Origin: RPQJ01 sp963846885
GTDB taxonomy: Bacteria > Pseudomonadota > Gammaproteobacteria > Steroidobacterales > Steroidobacteraceae
NCBI GenBank assembly: GCA_963846885.1
Contig: CAWJXS010000003.1
Location: 62,001-126,000 of the forward strand
Direction: 5' to 3'
Length of the DNA stretch: 64,000 bases
The translations under genes and the position numbers were made by a program. The notes under the pieces are model-generated. The model saw nothing but the letters and a program-made list of their open reading frames with translations, searched no databases and was not told where the DNA came from. Positions within the stretch are counted from its first letter, which is position 1; every line of letters begins with the position of its first letter. Of the stretch, positions 54,849-62,889 are shown one piece after another.

Positions 54849-56761
54849 AGGCCGTCAACGACTTCGACGCGCCCACGCAGGAAGGCCTGGCGCGCGACAC
54901 GATCACGCGCACGAGCAACTACGACATGGCAACGCAACGCCTGACCGGACTGCAGGCGGGCGTTGCCGGCGCGACCAGCAATCGGCAGAACCTCGGTTAC
55001 CAGTGGGATGCCGCCGGCAATCTCGCGCAGCGCCGCGACGTGAATCAGGGGCTCACGGAAAACTTCACCTACGACGGGCTCGATCGACTCACCTACTCGT
55101 CGCTCAACGGATCGCCGAACCTGATCATCGGCTACAACGCCGCCGGGAACATCACGTATAGAGCCAACGTCGGCGGCTACGTCTACGGCGATGCGGCCCG
55201 ACCGCACGCGGTCACGGCAGCCGGCAGCGAGACGCTCGGCTACGACGCGAACGGCAACGTGGCGTCGCGCAATGGCCTCGCGCAGCAGTGGTCGTCGTCG
55301 AACCTGCCGGTCACGGTACGCAAGGCCGGCTTCCAGTCGCAGTTCGCCTATGGGCCGGACAACCAACGCTGGCGCCAGGTCGCGAGTTACCAGAACGGCA
55401 CCGAGACGACGCACTACGTAGGCGGACTCCTCGAGAAGGAAGCCGCGACCTCCACGGGCGTCACGTACTGGCGTCACTATGTGCCGACACCGGGCGGCGA
55501 CACGGCGGTCGTCTCGCGCAACTCCAACGGCAGCACGTCGACCACGTACTTGCTCGGCGATCACCTCGGCAGCACAGACGTGCTGCTCGACGATGCCGGT
55601 GCGACTGTCGGCAAGACGAGCTTCACGCCGACCGGCAGCCGTCGCGGCAGCAACTGGAGTTCGGGCACAGCGCCCGACTGGCTCGCGATCGCCAACTCGA
55701 CGCGGCAGGGCTACACCGGGCACGAGATGCTCGACAACGTAGGACTCGTGCACATGAATGGCCGGGTCTACGACCCGCAGCTCGGCCGGTTCCTGTCGGC
55801 CGACCCGCTCATCGGTCACCTGGACGACTCGCAGTCCGTGCATCCGTACGCCTACGTCGGCAACCGGCCGCTGAACGCGACTGACCCGACGGGCCTGGTC
55901 GTCGATGGCGGCGCCTCGCTCGTCGTCGCCAATTTCCTGGTCAACACGATTTTCTCGTCGCTGGTTCACGGCATCCTGCATGGTGGCAGCGGGCTGCCGC
56001 CGCCGCCCGCCACGGCCTTGCCCGGCAGTTCGGCGCAAAGCGGCACCAGCCTTTGCGGCGCGGGCACGTTCTCACCAACGTGCGGCGGACAAGTCCTGTA
56101 CGCCGCGGCCCCCAGCGCCGGTGCGGGTCAGGTACCCACCTCGACCTGGGCCGAGACGTCCGTGGAAGACGCTTACGCGCAGGAAAACCTCGAGCGCTTC
56201 TTCGCCGACCTCGGCATCAACGCCGTCGAGGTGCTGATCCTGTCGCCGGTGCGTGATGCTCAGGACGCCTATGCGGCCGCAAAGCGCGGGGATGTGGCGA
56301 CCGCGATCGTGTATGTCAGTTTCACGATCTGTGACGTCGCAAAGCCGTGCCAGAGCGTGCTCGCGCCCACGAAGGCATTGCGGCGGCTCGGAAAAGCAGC
56401 AGACAATCATCCGACACGAAGATCAGGGACGTCGCCGCGACTGGCGGTGGAACGGAGGTCGTTCAAAGGGCAATGTCGCGAGCGAGAGTTGCGCGCAACC
56501 GAATCAAGCGGCTTGCTACGGGGCGGCGCCCTGGCACGCATTACGTTAGCGATGCAATCAATTCCAGATCGCCCAAAGGACGAAGCAGCGATCTGGCGCT
56601 TCCTGGAAATCCGGATGGTTAGGGTGACGCTCGAGGTTCCACGCGGGGCCCTTTCCGATCCATCGCGCGTAGCGCCGGCCTTTGGTATGCCGGGCGGCGG
56701 ACTCGAGCGGACCGGCAACGGCGAGATTCCTGTTCGAATTCTGCGCGTGGATCCGTACTGA
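54842..56761 (+). CDS. Rhs continuation with core end and toxin-like C-terminus
   Basis: This frame continues the SpvB/Rhs protein after the break near 54838. It has further YD repeats (FTYDGLDRLTYSS, LGYDANGNVASRNG), LLGDHLGSTDVLLDD and the Rhs core end, RVYDPQLGRFLSADPLI followed by YAYVGNRPLNATDPTG. After the core comes a variable tail with a pre-toxin-like stretch (EVLILSPVRDAQDAY) and a C-terminal domain ending EIPVRILRVDPY. That domain is again spread over frames: ELRATESSGLLRGG, then RPGTHYVSDAIN, then VRVTLEVPRGALSDPSRV. Changes of +1 near 56485, -1 near 56527 and +1 near 56618 would rejoin it. I do not recognise the toxin family with certainty. Confidence 0.82.
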   Translation, partial: RLKAVNDFDAPTQEGLARDTITRTSNYDMATQRLTGLQAGVAGATSNRQNLGYQWDAAGNLAQRRDVNQGLTENFTYDGLDRLTYSSLNGSPNLIIGYNAAGNITYRANVGGYVYGDAARPHAVTAAGSETLGYDANGNVASRNGLAQQWSSSNLPVTVRKAGFQSQFAYGPDNQRWRQVASYQNGTETTHYVGGLLEKEAATSTGVTYWRHYVPTPGGDTAVVSRNSNGSTSTTYLLGDHLGSTDVLLDDAGATVGKTSFTPTGSRRGSNWSSGTAPDWLAIANSTRQGYTGHEMLDNVGLVHMNGRVYDPQLGRFLSADPLIGHLDDSQSVHPYAYVGNRPLNATDPTGLVVDGGASLVVANFLVNTIFSSLVHGILHGGSGLPPPPATALPGSSAQSGTSLCGAGTFSPTCGGQVLYAAAPSAGAGQVPTSTWAETSVEDAYAQENLERFFADLGINAVEVLILSPVRDAQDAYAAAKRGDVATAIVYVSFTICDVAKPCQSVLAPTKALRRLGKAADNHPTRRSGTSPRLAVERRSFKGQCRERELRATESSGLLRGGALARITLAMQSIPDRPKDEAAIWRFLEIRMVRVTLEVPRGALSDPSRVAPAFGMPGGGLERTGNGEIPVRILRVDPY

Positions 56762-56770
56762 GGAAATCGT

Positions 56771-56987
56771 ATGCAAGTCAGTATCACAATCATCGAGCCA
56801 TGGGACCTGGGAGAAGCCACGAATTGGCAGCACTCCACGGGCAACTGATTCGGCTGTCGAATCATGAAGAGGCGGACGCGTACTCACAAGTTGGACAAGG
56901 CATCGACACTGGCGATGCGCAGTGGGCGTATTTGAAGGCGCGCCCCGCCATATCGGCGATCAGATCGAGGCGCTAAGGAAGGGATAA
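56771..56987 (+). pseudogene. Candidate immunity ORF, frameshifted
   Basis: It begins ten bases after the Rhs stop with MQVSITIIEPWDLGEA. The other frames then give SHELAALHGQLIRLSNHEEA, VGQGIDTGDAQWAYL and HIGDQIEALRKG, ending at a TAA at 56985. Two missing bases (one near 56818, one near 56930) would join these into a protein of about 73 residues. Position directly after an Rhs toxin and small size are what is expected of an immunity gene. I know no family for it. As written the gene is broken. Confidence 0.55.
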
Positions 56988-57148
56988 GCGTGATGAGCAC
57001 GTTCATGGGCACACGTCGCAGCAGGCAATGTTGGAGAACCCCTGGACACTGCTAAGGGAGGAGACCCGCCTACATTGGCGACTTGGTAAGCGTGAGGCCT
57101 TAGCTGAACGTACGGCTTGGGCCAGTAGGCTGCACCATCCAAGCATCC

Positions 57149-57182
57149 CTCCTCGTGCGAAGATACCCCTTCGCACGAGGAG
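57149..57182 (+). promoter_or_regulatory. Hairpin covering the ribosome site of the oxidoreductase
   Basis: CTCCTCGTGCGAAG (57149-57162) pairs perfectly over 14 bases with 57169-57182 around a six-base loop. The 3' arm contains GAGGAG (57177-57182), which is the Shine-Dalgarno sequence for the ATG at 57191. The site would be closed unless the stem is opened. No U-tract is present, so it is not a terminator. Confidence 0.7.
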
Positions 57183-57190
57183 CACCGTCC

Positions 57191-58201
57191 ATGACCCAGA
57201 CCCACCAGCGCATCGTCCTTGCCAGCCGCCCGCAGGGCGCCGTCTCCCCCGACAATTTCCGCCTCGAGCGCGTCCCCGTCCCGACCATCGGGGCCGGCCA
57301 GGTGCTGGTGCGCAATCATTTCCTCTCGCTCGATCCTTACATGCGCGGGCGCATGGAGGAGTCCAAGTCGTACGCCGCGCCGCAACCGCTGGGCGAAACG
57401 ATGGTCGGCGGCACCGCGGGTATCGTCGAGGCTTCGCAGAACCCGCGCTTTGCGGTCGGCGACGCCGTGGTCGGGTACCTCGGCTGGCAGGAGTACGGCG
57501 TGTCGGACGGTACCGGCCTCAACAAAGTCGAGACGCAGCACGTGCCGCTGTCGGCGTACCTTGGCCCCGTGGGCATGCCCGGGGTCACTGCCTGGTATGG
57601 GCTGAACCAGATCTGCAAGCCCAAGGCTGGTGAAACGGTGCTGGTCTCCGCGGCCAGCGGCGCCGTGGGTTCAGTGGTGGGTCAGCTCGCCAAAATGGCG
57701 GGATGCCGTGCCGTGGGCATTGCAGGCGGCCCCGAGAAATGCGCCTATGTGCGCGACGAACTGGGCTTCGACGCCTGCATCGACCACCGTGAGCACCGCG
57801 ACGTGCGCTCGATGAGCGTTGCGCTCAAGGAAGCAGCGCCGAATGGCATCGACGGCCTGTTCGAGAATGTGGGCGGCGTCGGGCTCGATGCCGCGCTCGC
57901 GCGCATGAATGCATTCGGCCGTATTGCCGTTTGCGGCCTCATCGCCGGCTACGAGGGCGGCGACATCGCCATCCACAATACGCGTTCGCTGCTGGTCAAC
58001 CGCCTGACGGTGCGCGGCTTCATCGTCTCGGAGCACCTCGAGTTCTGGCCCCAGGCGCTCGGGGAGCTGGGCAAAGGCGTGGCGACCGGCAAGATCAAGT
58101 ATCGCGAGTCCATCGCCGATGGCCTCGCCGCAGCGCCGTCCGCATTCGTCGGCATGCTGCACGGCAAGAACTTCGGCAAGCAACTGGTCAAGCTCGCCTG
58201 A
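57191..58201 (+). CDS. MDR-family NADPH-dependent oxidoreductase (CurA/PTGR type)
   Basis: This 336-residue zinc-free medium-chain reductase has LSLDPYMRGRM, VGGTAGIVEAS, PGVTAWYGL and the nucleotide loop SAASGAVGSVVGQLAK, typical of CurA and prostaglandin-reductase relatives that reduce the double bond of enones. The ATG at 57191 is preceded by GAGGAG, which lies inside a 14-base hairpin (57149-57182). It is followed by the Nudix gene whose GTG is 12 bases after the stop. Confidence 0.9.
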   Translation: MTQTHQRIVLASRPQGAVSPDNFRLERVPVPTIGAGQVLVRNHFLSLDPYMRGRMEESKSYAAPQPLGETMVGGTAGIVEASQNPRFAVGDAVVGYLGWQEYGVSDGTGLNKVETQHVPLSAYLGPVGMPGVTAWYGLNQICKPKAGETVLVSAASGAVGSVVGQLAKMAGCRAVGIAGGPEKCAYVRDELGFDACIDHREHRDVRSMSVALKEAAPNGIDGLFENVGGVGLDAALARMNAFGRIAVCGLIAGYEGGDIAIHNTRSLLVNRLTVRGFIVSEHLEFWPQALGELGKGVATGKIKYRESIADGLAAAPSAFVGMLHGKNFGKQLVKLA

Positions 58202-58212
58202 GCCGCACGCCG

Positions 58213-59124
58213 GTGTCGGCACCGCCCCCCATCGCGCACGCCGCCACGGTCCTGCTCCTGCGGGAAACAGCGGGTGCGCTGCAGGTCCTGCTGACGAAGC
58301 GCGCGCCGGGACTGTCTTTCATGGCCGGCCTCTGGGTGTTCCCGGGCGGCCGCCTGGAAGCAGCGGACCTCGCGCCCGCACTGGCCGAGCGCTCCGACCA
58401 GGCTGCGGTCGCCGATACCAGTTCGCGCATGCTGGGGCGGGACGACGGGCAACCCATCGACACCCCCACGGCGCGGGGCCTGTTGGTGGCTGCCTGCCGC
58501 GAGACGTTCGAGGAGTCAGGCGTATTGCTCGCGATGACACGCGACGGCAGCGCAGGTTGGGACGTCGCGCGACTCGCCCGTGTCGCAGCGCGACGCACGG
58601 CAGCCGCGGCCGACCCGACAGAGTTCGCCAGGTTGCTGGCCGACGAGGAACTGCTGCTCGACCTGGAGCACCTCGTTTACTGGTCGCACTGGATCACGCC
58701 TTCGTTCGAGAGCCGTCGCTTCGACACACGCTTTTTTGCGCTGCGCGTGCCGCACGACCAGGAAGCGAGCGTCGATTACGGCGAACTCACGCACCATGCG
58801 TGGCTTTGCGAAAGCGACGTCGACACGCACATGGCGAGCGGCGAAATGAAGCTGGCGCCGCCGACTCGCCTGACGCTGCAGGACCTTTGGGCCAGTCATC
58901 GACTGCATGGCGGTCTGGACGCCATGCTCGAGGGCGAACGCAGGCGAATCGTGCCGCCGATCCTGCCGAAGGGCCGCATGCTCGAGGGGGACGAAACGGA
59001 GATCGTGTTGCCGTGGGACGCGGGGTATTCCGCGATGCCCGGCGAGGGGTGTGCCGTGCTGGCAGGCTATCCGGAATACGTCACGGCGATGCCATCGCGG
59101 ATGCGCTTTCCGCGCAGGCGCTGA
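58213..59124 (+). CDS. Nudix hydrolase, NUDT19-like
   Basis: This protein of about 303 residues has LLLRETAGALQVLLTKRA, FPGGRLEAAD and the split Nudix box ending in ACRETFEESGV, with an insertion of about 50 residues between GGR and RETFEESG as in the NUDT19/RP2 group of acyl-CoA-type diphosphatases. The substrate is not known. The start is probably the GTG at 58213 right after the oxidoreductase stop; the open frame upstream is a shadow of that gene. A hairpin follows at 59148. Confidence 0.82.
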   Translation: MSAPPPIAHAATVLLLRETAGALQVLLTKRAPGLSFMAGLWVFPGGRLEAADLAPALAERSDQAAVADTSSRMLGRDDGQPIDTPTARGLLVAACRETFEESGVLLAMTRDGSAGWDVARLARVAARRTAAAADPTEFARLLADEELLLDLEHLVYWSHWITPSFESRRFDTRFFALRVPHDQEASVDYGELTHHAWLCESDVDTHMASGEMKLAPPTRLTLQDLWASHRLHGGLDAMLEGERRRIVPPILPKGRMLEGDETEIVLPWDAGYSAMPGEGCAVLAGYPEYVTAMPSRMRFPRRR

Positions 59125-59147
59125 GCCCGCTGCCGCTGGCGCCGGCT

Positions 59148-59175
59148 GCCCCCTCCCGCCGTCGCAGGAGGGGGC
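59148..59175. terminator. GC-rich hairpin between convergent genes
   Basis: GCCCCCTCC (59148-59156) pairs with GGAGGGGGC (59167-59175) around a ten-base loop, between the convergent Nudix and histone-like genes. No U-tract, so termination is only inferred from position. Confidence 0.5.
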
Positions 59176-59193
59176 GCCGAATTCATCGAGCGC

Positions 59194-59745
59194 TCAGGCT
59201 TTCTCGCCCGGGACGAGGTTGCCGACGGCGGTCTGCACCGTCTCGCTGACCTTCGTCGCCATTTCCTTGGCGGAATCGAACAGGTTGGTCGCCTGCTTCT
59301 CGGCGGACGCTTGCGCGGCGTTCACCATGGATCCGGCCTGCGCCGCGGTCTTCGACGCTTTCTTCTTCGCCACCTTCACGGCCTTGACGATGCTCTTCTC
59401 GGCCGATTTCAGGTTGCGGTCGGCCTTGCGCAGCGCACGCTTGGCAGACGGCGGCAGCTTGTTTACAGCTTTCTTGACGGCTGCACGCGTGCGGGCCGGC
59501 GCCTTGCGGGCCGCGGCCTTCACGGCGGCTACACGGCGGCTGGTCGCAGTGGACCGGGGCTTGGCCTTGGCCTTGGCCTTGACGGTCTTGCGCGGCGCCT
59601 TGCGTGCTACGACCTTGCGTGCCGCAACCTTGCGCTTGACCTTGGCGACCTTGGCGCGCTTGACAACTTTGCGCTTCGCTTTTGCGACTTTCGCCTTCGA
59701 AACCTTACGCGGCGCCGCGCGACGCGCCTTCTTCTTCGCTGCCAT
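59194..59745 (-). CDS. Histone H1-like basic protein with phasin-like tail
   Basis: This 183-residue protein has two parts. Residues 1 to about 110 are lysine, arginine and alanine rich (AAKKKARRAAPRKVSKAK), like bacterial H1 homologues that bind DNA. Residues 110-183 are less charged and helical with regular hydrophobic spacing (AEKQATNLFDSAKEMATKV, SETVQTAVGNLV), like phasins. This is the reverse order of PhaF in Pseudomonas, where the phasin part comes first. It may tie storage granules to the nucleoid or simply compact DNA. The ATG at 59745 is chosen; it follows ppc by 124 bases on the same strand. Confidence 0.78.
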   Translation of the reverse strand: MAAKKKARRAAPRKVSKAKVAKAKRKVVKRAKVAKVKRKVAARKVVARKAPRKTVKAKAKAKPRSTATSRRVAAVKAAARKAPARTRAAVKKAVNKLPPSAKRALRKADRNLKSAEKSIVKAVKVAKKKASKTAAQAGSMVNAAQASAEKQATNLFDSAKEMATKVSETVQTAVGNLVPGEKA

Positions 59746-59869
59746 TTGAGTCGATCTCCCTGTGCCGTAATGGGCGTGAATGAGGCGACGGCGAACACCG
59801 TCCCGCCTGAACGACGATGACGCTATTCCTCGCCACATCCGCAGTCAACAAGGGAAAGTTGCAGCCGAC

Positions 59870-62620
59870 TCAGCCGGTTCCCTGCAACCCGTGCGCGATG
59901 CCGTTGACGGAGGCAACCAGCGACGTGAACAGGCACCGCTCGGGGTCGTCGTCGGGGCGCCGTTTGTCGTGCGGCGAGCCCGCCGCGCGCCAGCGCCGCA
60001 GCAGCTCGACCTGCATCAGGTGGATCGGATCGACATAGGGATTACGCAGCCAGATGGAGCGCTGCAGGGTGGGTTCGGCATCGAGCAGCCGCGCGCAACC
60101 CTTCAGTTGCAGCACCAGACGCCGGGTCAATTCGTATTCCTCACGGATCGGCCCGGCATACCGCTCGACATCCCCGGAGTACAACCGCTCGTAATGGGCG
60201 GCGATCTCCATGTCCGCGCGGGCGAGGCGCATCTCGATATCGTCGATCAGCCCTGCGAAGAAGGGCCAATCGCGATACATCTCGCTCACCAGTTCGGCGC
60301 CGTGGCGCTCGACGACGGTCGCCAGGCCCGTGCCCGCTCCGAACCAGCCCGGCAGCATGTGGCGGCTCTGCGACCAGGCGAACATCCAGGGTACTGCGCG
60401 GATCGTGTCGACCCCGCTGCCCGCGCCCCGGACCAGCGGCCGCGCGCCGAGCTGCATGCGCTCGATCACGTCCACCGGCGTGACGGCCTGGAAGAACTCG
60501 AAGAAACCCGGATCGTCGTGCACGAAGGCTCGGTAGCGCGCCCGGCTCGCCTCCGACAGCAATTGCAGCGCCGGCTCCCAGCTGGGCTTGACCGTCTCCC
60601 TGCGCTCGCCGGCGACGGCGAGCGCCAGGGTATTGAGGCCCTGCTCGAACGTGCGCAGGGCAATCGGCTGCAGGCCGTAGCGGTCGTTGATGGTCTCGCC
60701 CTGCTCCGTGACGCGCAGCTGACCCACCCCCACCGCCGTGGGCAGGCTGCTCACGACGGCTTCCGTGCGGCTGCCCCCGCGGCTGATCGATCCGCCCCGC
60801 CCGTGGAACACCATGAGCCGCACCCCGGCCTGCTCGCAGGCCGCCAGCATGGCCTCCTGCGCCTTGCGCAGGAGCCAACGCGACGAAGCGATGCCGGACT
60901 CTTTGTTGCTGTCCGAATAGCCGATCATCACGACTTGCCGGTTGCCGCGAGCCGCCAGGTGCTTGCGATAGATCGGGTCGGCCAGCAGGCGGGTAAGCGT
61001 GGGGCCCGCGGCGTCGAGCGCGGCCACGGATTCGAACAGCGGCGCGACGTCGAGCGTGACCTCGCCGCCAGCGGCGTCGATCAGCCCCGCCCAGCGCGCG
61101 AGCAACAGCACCGAGAGCACGTCGTCGATGTCCCGGGCCATGCTCACGACGTACGAGCCCACGGCGGCGGCGCCGTAACGATGCCGGCAATAATCCATGG
61201 CCTCGAAGACCCAGAGCGCCCGCTTGCCAGCGGCCTCCAGCACCTCGGGTGGCGACTCGTCGCGGGCCAGCGCATCGCGCAGACGCTCGATTCGCTCGGC
61301 TGCCGGTCGCGTCTCCCAGCCGGCTTCGTCGAGGGCGCGTCCGAGGATCTGCCGGTGCACCTCCGCGTTCTGCCGCACGTCGAGCGTCGCGAGGTGCAGG
61401 CCGAACGTGCGCACGCGGCGCAGGAACCGCCGGACCAGGAACAGGCCGGCATGGCGTCCGCGATTGGCTTCAAGGCTGCGGGCGATGATCGTGAGGTCGT
61501 CGATCAGCTGGTCGACTCGTTCGTACTGGCCCGAGCGATGGTCGTAGGTGGCGCGCAGGCGCTCGGCGATCTGGCCCAGCAGCACGCGGTACGGCATCTC
61601 GTCGTAGCCCGACGGCGAACTCGCGCGTGCGGCCGGCACCACCGACTTGTAGTGCTCGATGCGATCGCGCAGCGCCTGCGGGATGCCCGGCGTGCGGCGC
61701 TCGCTCTGGCTCAGCTTTTCGGCCAGGCGCTGGGCCTCGAGGAAGTACCGGTTGACGATGAGCGCATGGTGGCGCGCGCAGCTTTCGCGGATCGTCTTGG
61801 CGTGCACGTCCGGCAGGCCGTCCATGTCGCCGCCCACCCACGAGCCGAAATGCAGCATCTCCGGCACCGGGGCATTGCGGGCTTCCTCGCCGAAGATCAG
61901 CACCAGCGCCTCTTCGATTCCCTCGTAGAAGACCGGGATGACCTCGTAGACGATCTCGACCAGGAAAAACAGCACGTGCTCGCGCTCGTCCGCGATCGTG
62001 AGCTTCTCCCGCGAGTTGTCCGCGGTCTGCCAGCCGGTCGTGAGTTCGCTGCGCACGCGTTCGAGGGTGTAGCGCCGCTCGACCGGCGTCCGGGTCGGGT
62101 CGAGCCGTGTCAGCAGCAGTTGCGCGATGCGCTGCTGCTGTCGCAGCAGGGTGCGGCGGGTCGATTCCGTGGGATGCGCCGTGAAGACGGGTTCGATGCT
62201 CAGGCGCCCGAGCAGGTCGAGCACCCCTTCGAGCGAATATCCCAGCGAACGCAGCTTCTGGAAGCACTCGGCGAGTCCGCCGGGCTGGTGCGTGCTGCTG
62301 TCGTTGAGGTACTGGCGGCGGCGGCGCACGCGATGCACCTTCTCCGCCATGTTCACCATCTGGAACCACGTGGTGAAAGCCCGGATCAGCTCCGCCGCCT
62401 CGGCCGGCGAGCGGGATTCGGCGCGGACCACCAGTTGCAGGGCGGCGGCAGAGTCCCCGTCGCGGCGCCCGATGGCGGCCTGGCGGTCGGACTCGACCTC
62501 CTGCAGGAAGTCGTCCCCGCCCTGGTCCCGCAGGACTTCGCCGACGAGTGCGCCCAGCGTGTGGACGTCCTCGCGGAGCGCCGCATCCTTGGCTGTGAAC
62601 GAAATGTCTTTGCGTGCCAT
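59870..62620 (-). CDS. ppc: Phosphoenolpyruvate carboxylase
   Basis: This 916-residue enzyme adds bicarbonate to PEP to refill oxaloacetate. The catalytic histidine lies in FTAHPTESTRRTLL near 148; SWVGGDMDGLPDV, MIGYSDSNKESG, FHGRGGSISRGGSRT and LRVTEQGE are all family signatures, and it ends with SVNGIAHGLQGTG. The ATG at 62620 is chosen because the family starts there; the longer open frame upstream is not conserved. It is divergent from the TonB receptor across 269 bases. Confidence 0.96.
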   Translation of the reverse strand: MARKDISFTAKDAALREDVHTLGALVGEVLRDQGGDDFLQEVESDRQAAIGRRDGDSAAALQLVVRAESRSPAEAAELIRAFTTWFQMVNMAEKVHRVRRRRQYLNDSSTHQPGGLAECFQKLRSLGYSLEGVLDLLGRLSIEPVFTAHPTESTRRTLLRQQQRIAQLLLTRLDPTRTPVERRYTLERVRSELTTGWQTADNSREKLTIADEREHVLFFLVEIVYEVIPVFYEGIEEALVLIFGEEARNAPVPEMLHFGSWVGGDMDGLPDVHAKTIRESCARHHALIVNRYFLEAQRLAEKLSQSERRTPGIPQALRDRIEHYKSVVPAARASSPSGYDEMPYRVLLGQIAERLRATYDHRSGQYERVDQLIDDLTIIARSLEANRGRHAGLFLVRRFLRRVRTFGLHLATLDVRQNAEVHRQILGRALDEAGWETRPAAERIERLRDALARDESPPEVLEAAGKRALWVFEAMDYCRHRYGAAAVGSYVVSMARDIDDVLSVLLLARWAGLIDAAGGEVTLDVAPLFESVAALDAAGPTLTRLLADPIYRKHLAARGNRQVVMIGYSDSNKESGIASSRWLLRKAQEAMLAACEQAGVRLMVFHGRGGSISRGGSRTEAVVSSLPTAVGVGQLRVTEQGETINDRYGLQPIALRTFEQGLNTLALAVAGERRETVKPSWEPALQLLSEASRARYRAFVHDDPGFFEFFQAVTPVDVIERMQLGARPLVRGAGSGVDTIRAVPWMFAWSQSRHMLPGWFGAGTGLATVVERHGAELVSEMYRDWPFFAGLIDDIEMRLARADMEIAAHYERLYSGDVERYAGPIREEYELTRRLVLQLKGCARLLDAEPTLQRSIWLRNPYVDPIHLMQVELLRRWRAAGSPHDKRRPDDDPERCLFTSLVASVNGIAHGLQGTG

Positions 62621-62889
62621 GGCCGCGAAAAGGGCGGGAGTTTCGTGGGATCCGGGCGCGGCGGCGATGCGGTGCGTGGTTGGTCGGGAACGGTCCTGAG
62701 CTGTGCATGCTAGCAGAGGTACGCGTACTTGCATGTTGCGCAATACCCACAGGGGTCCCGGCGGGCCCGCGGGCCGGTCGCGGGCGGATTGTCGTGTTGT
62801 CCTACTTATATGACAGGTGATATGTTCGCGACGAACACGGGGAGCGGGCCCGCCCGGGCCTTTCCGACTTTCCAGCACGGGGATCTCAC

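Noticed and set aside
56347..56622. A separate small gene of 91 codons downstream of the Rhs core
   Set aside because: It is one of the frames over which the toxin tail is spread. Parts of it (GTHYVSDAIN) join to parts of the next frame as one domain.
62785..62815. A promoter upstream of the TonB receptor around TTGTCG and TTATAT
   Set aside because: The two boxes are only about 11 bases apart, too close for a sigma-70 promoter, and no other spacing gave a good match.
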